From: Bacteroidaceae bacterium
GTDB taxonomy: Bacteria; Bacteroidota; Bacteroidia; Bacteroidales; Bacteroidaceae
Reading direction: 5' to 3'
Assembly (NCBI GenBank): GCA_902362595.1
Contig: CABIXF010000045.1
Coordinates: 1-33,376 of the forward strand
DNA length: 33,376 nucleotides
The notes beneath the pieces were generated by a model. That model was not told the origin of the DNA. It ran no database searches and saw only the letters and a list, made by a program, of their open reading frames with translations. Numbering within the stretch: the first letter of the stretch is position 1; every line of letters starts with the position of its first letter. Shown in pieces: positions 33,337-33,376 of this stretch. A program made the position numbers and the translations under genes.

Positions 33337-33376
33337 TCATATCAGATTGAAGTCGTTTGGATTTTCCTCAAAAAAA
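33337..33376 (-). CDS. Possible 3' end of a gene entering from the right
   Basis: The minus-strand frame FFEENPNDFNLI ends in TGA at 33337-33339, 6 bp before the terminator. The spacing suggests a true gene end, perhaps a transposase, but 12 codons are too few to identify it. Confidence 0.3.
   Translation of the reverse strand, partial: FFEENPNDFNLI

Larger units (their letters stand above)
33049..33376. other. Right-edge spacer
   Basis: No intact gene is seen here. It holds the upstream region of the lipoprotein gene, a possible coding relic (33157-33290), a leftward terminator (33296-33331) and perhaps the end of a gene entering from the right. Confidence 0.45.

Noticed and set aside
1..33376. 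CRISPR array, tRNA or rRNA genes
   Set aside because: No regularly spaced direct repeats and no stretch with recognisable rRNA or tRNA signatures were noticed.

Overview
The window looks like chromosomal DNA from a gut-type member of the Bacteroidales (Bacteroidaceae such as Bacteroides or Phocaeicola). Three things point there. Many genes are preceded by the Bacteroidetes -7 promoter element TAnnTTTG rather than a sigma-70 -10 box. Several proteins belong to families concentrated in that phylum (DUF5687 permease, DUF3298 lipoprotein, PnuT-type transporter beside thiamine pyrophosphokinase, ACT protein beside phenylacetate-CoA ligase). The core genes are moderately GC-rich with AT-rich spacers. 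The species cannot be fixed from the sequence alone.

Positions 1-8810 hold the promoter-proximal part of a type 1 BREX phage-defence operon on the minus strand, in the order brxA-brxB-brxC-ATPase-DUF4435-pglX. The ATPase/DUF4435 pair inserted between brxC and pglX matches the two-gene PARIS system (ariA-ariB), so this is a BREX locus with a second defence system nested in it. pglX ends after 753 codons, roughly two thirds of the usual length, and its 3' part carries a striking 67-bp palindrome whose two strands read in mirrored frame. pglZ and brxL would be expected to the left of position 1 and are not seen. A WGR-domain gene (9334-10056) lies just upstream, between two AT-rich spacers of about 420-525 bp.

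From 10465 rightwards the content is housekeeping. A plus-strand group holds thiamine uptake and activation (pnuT and thiamine pyrophosphokinase), aquaporin Z and a DUF486 membrane protein. A long minus-strand series (20722 down to 13065) holds thioredoxin reductase, an M16 zinc protease, a two-gene ABC transporter, an NlpC/P60 lipoprotein and an exported protein of unknown role. aspS and a GtrA-family gene follow on plus; gtrA contains an intrinsic-terminator-like hairpin inside its coding sequence and its stop codon overlaps that of the converging ACT-paaK operon. Next is a minus-strand cluster: DUF3298 lipoprotein, rsmG, metallo-beta-lactamase hydrolase and glycine dehydrogenase (gcvP). lipB, an SGNH hydrolase, a hexapeptide acetyltransferase and a small lipoprotein complete the coding part.

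The last 330 bp hold a probable decayed coding fragment, an intrinsic terminator pointing left, and the possible last 12 codons of a gene that enters from beyond the right edge. No tRNA, rRNA, CRISPR array or complete insertion sequence was seen.
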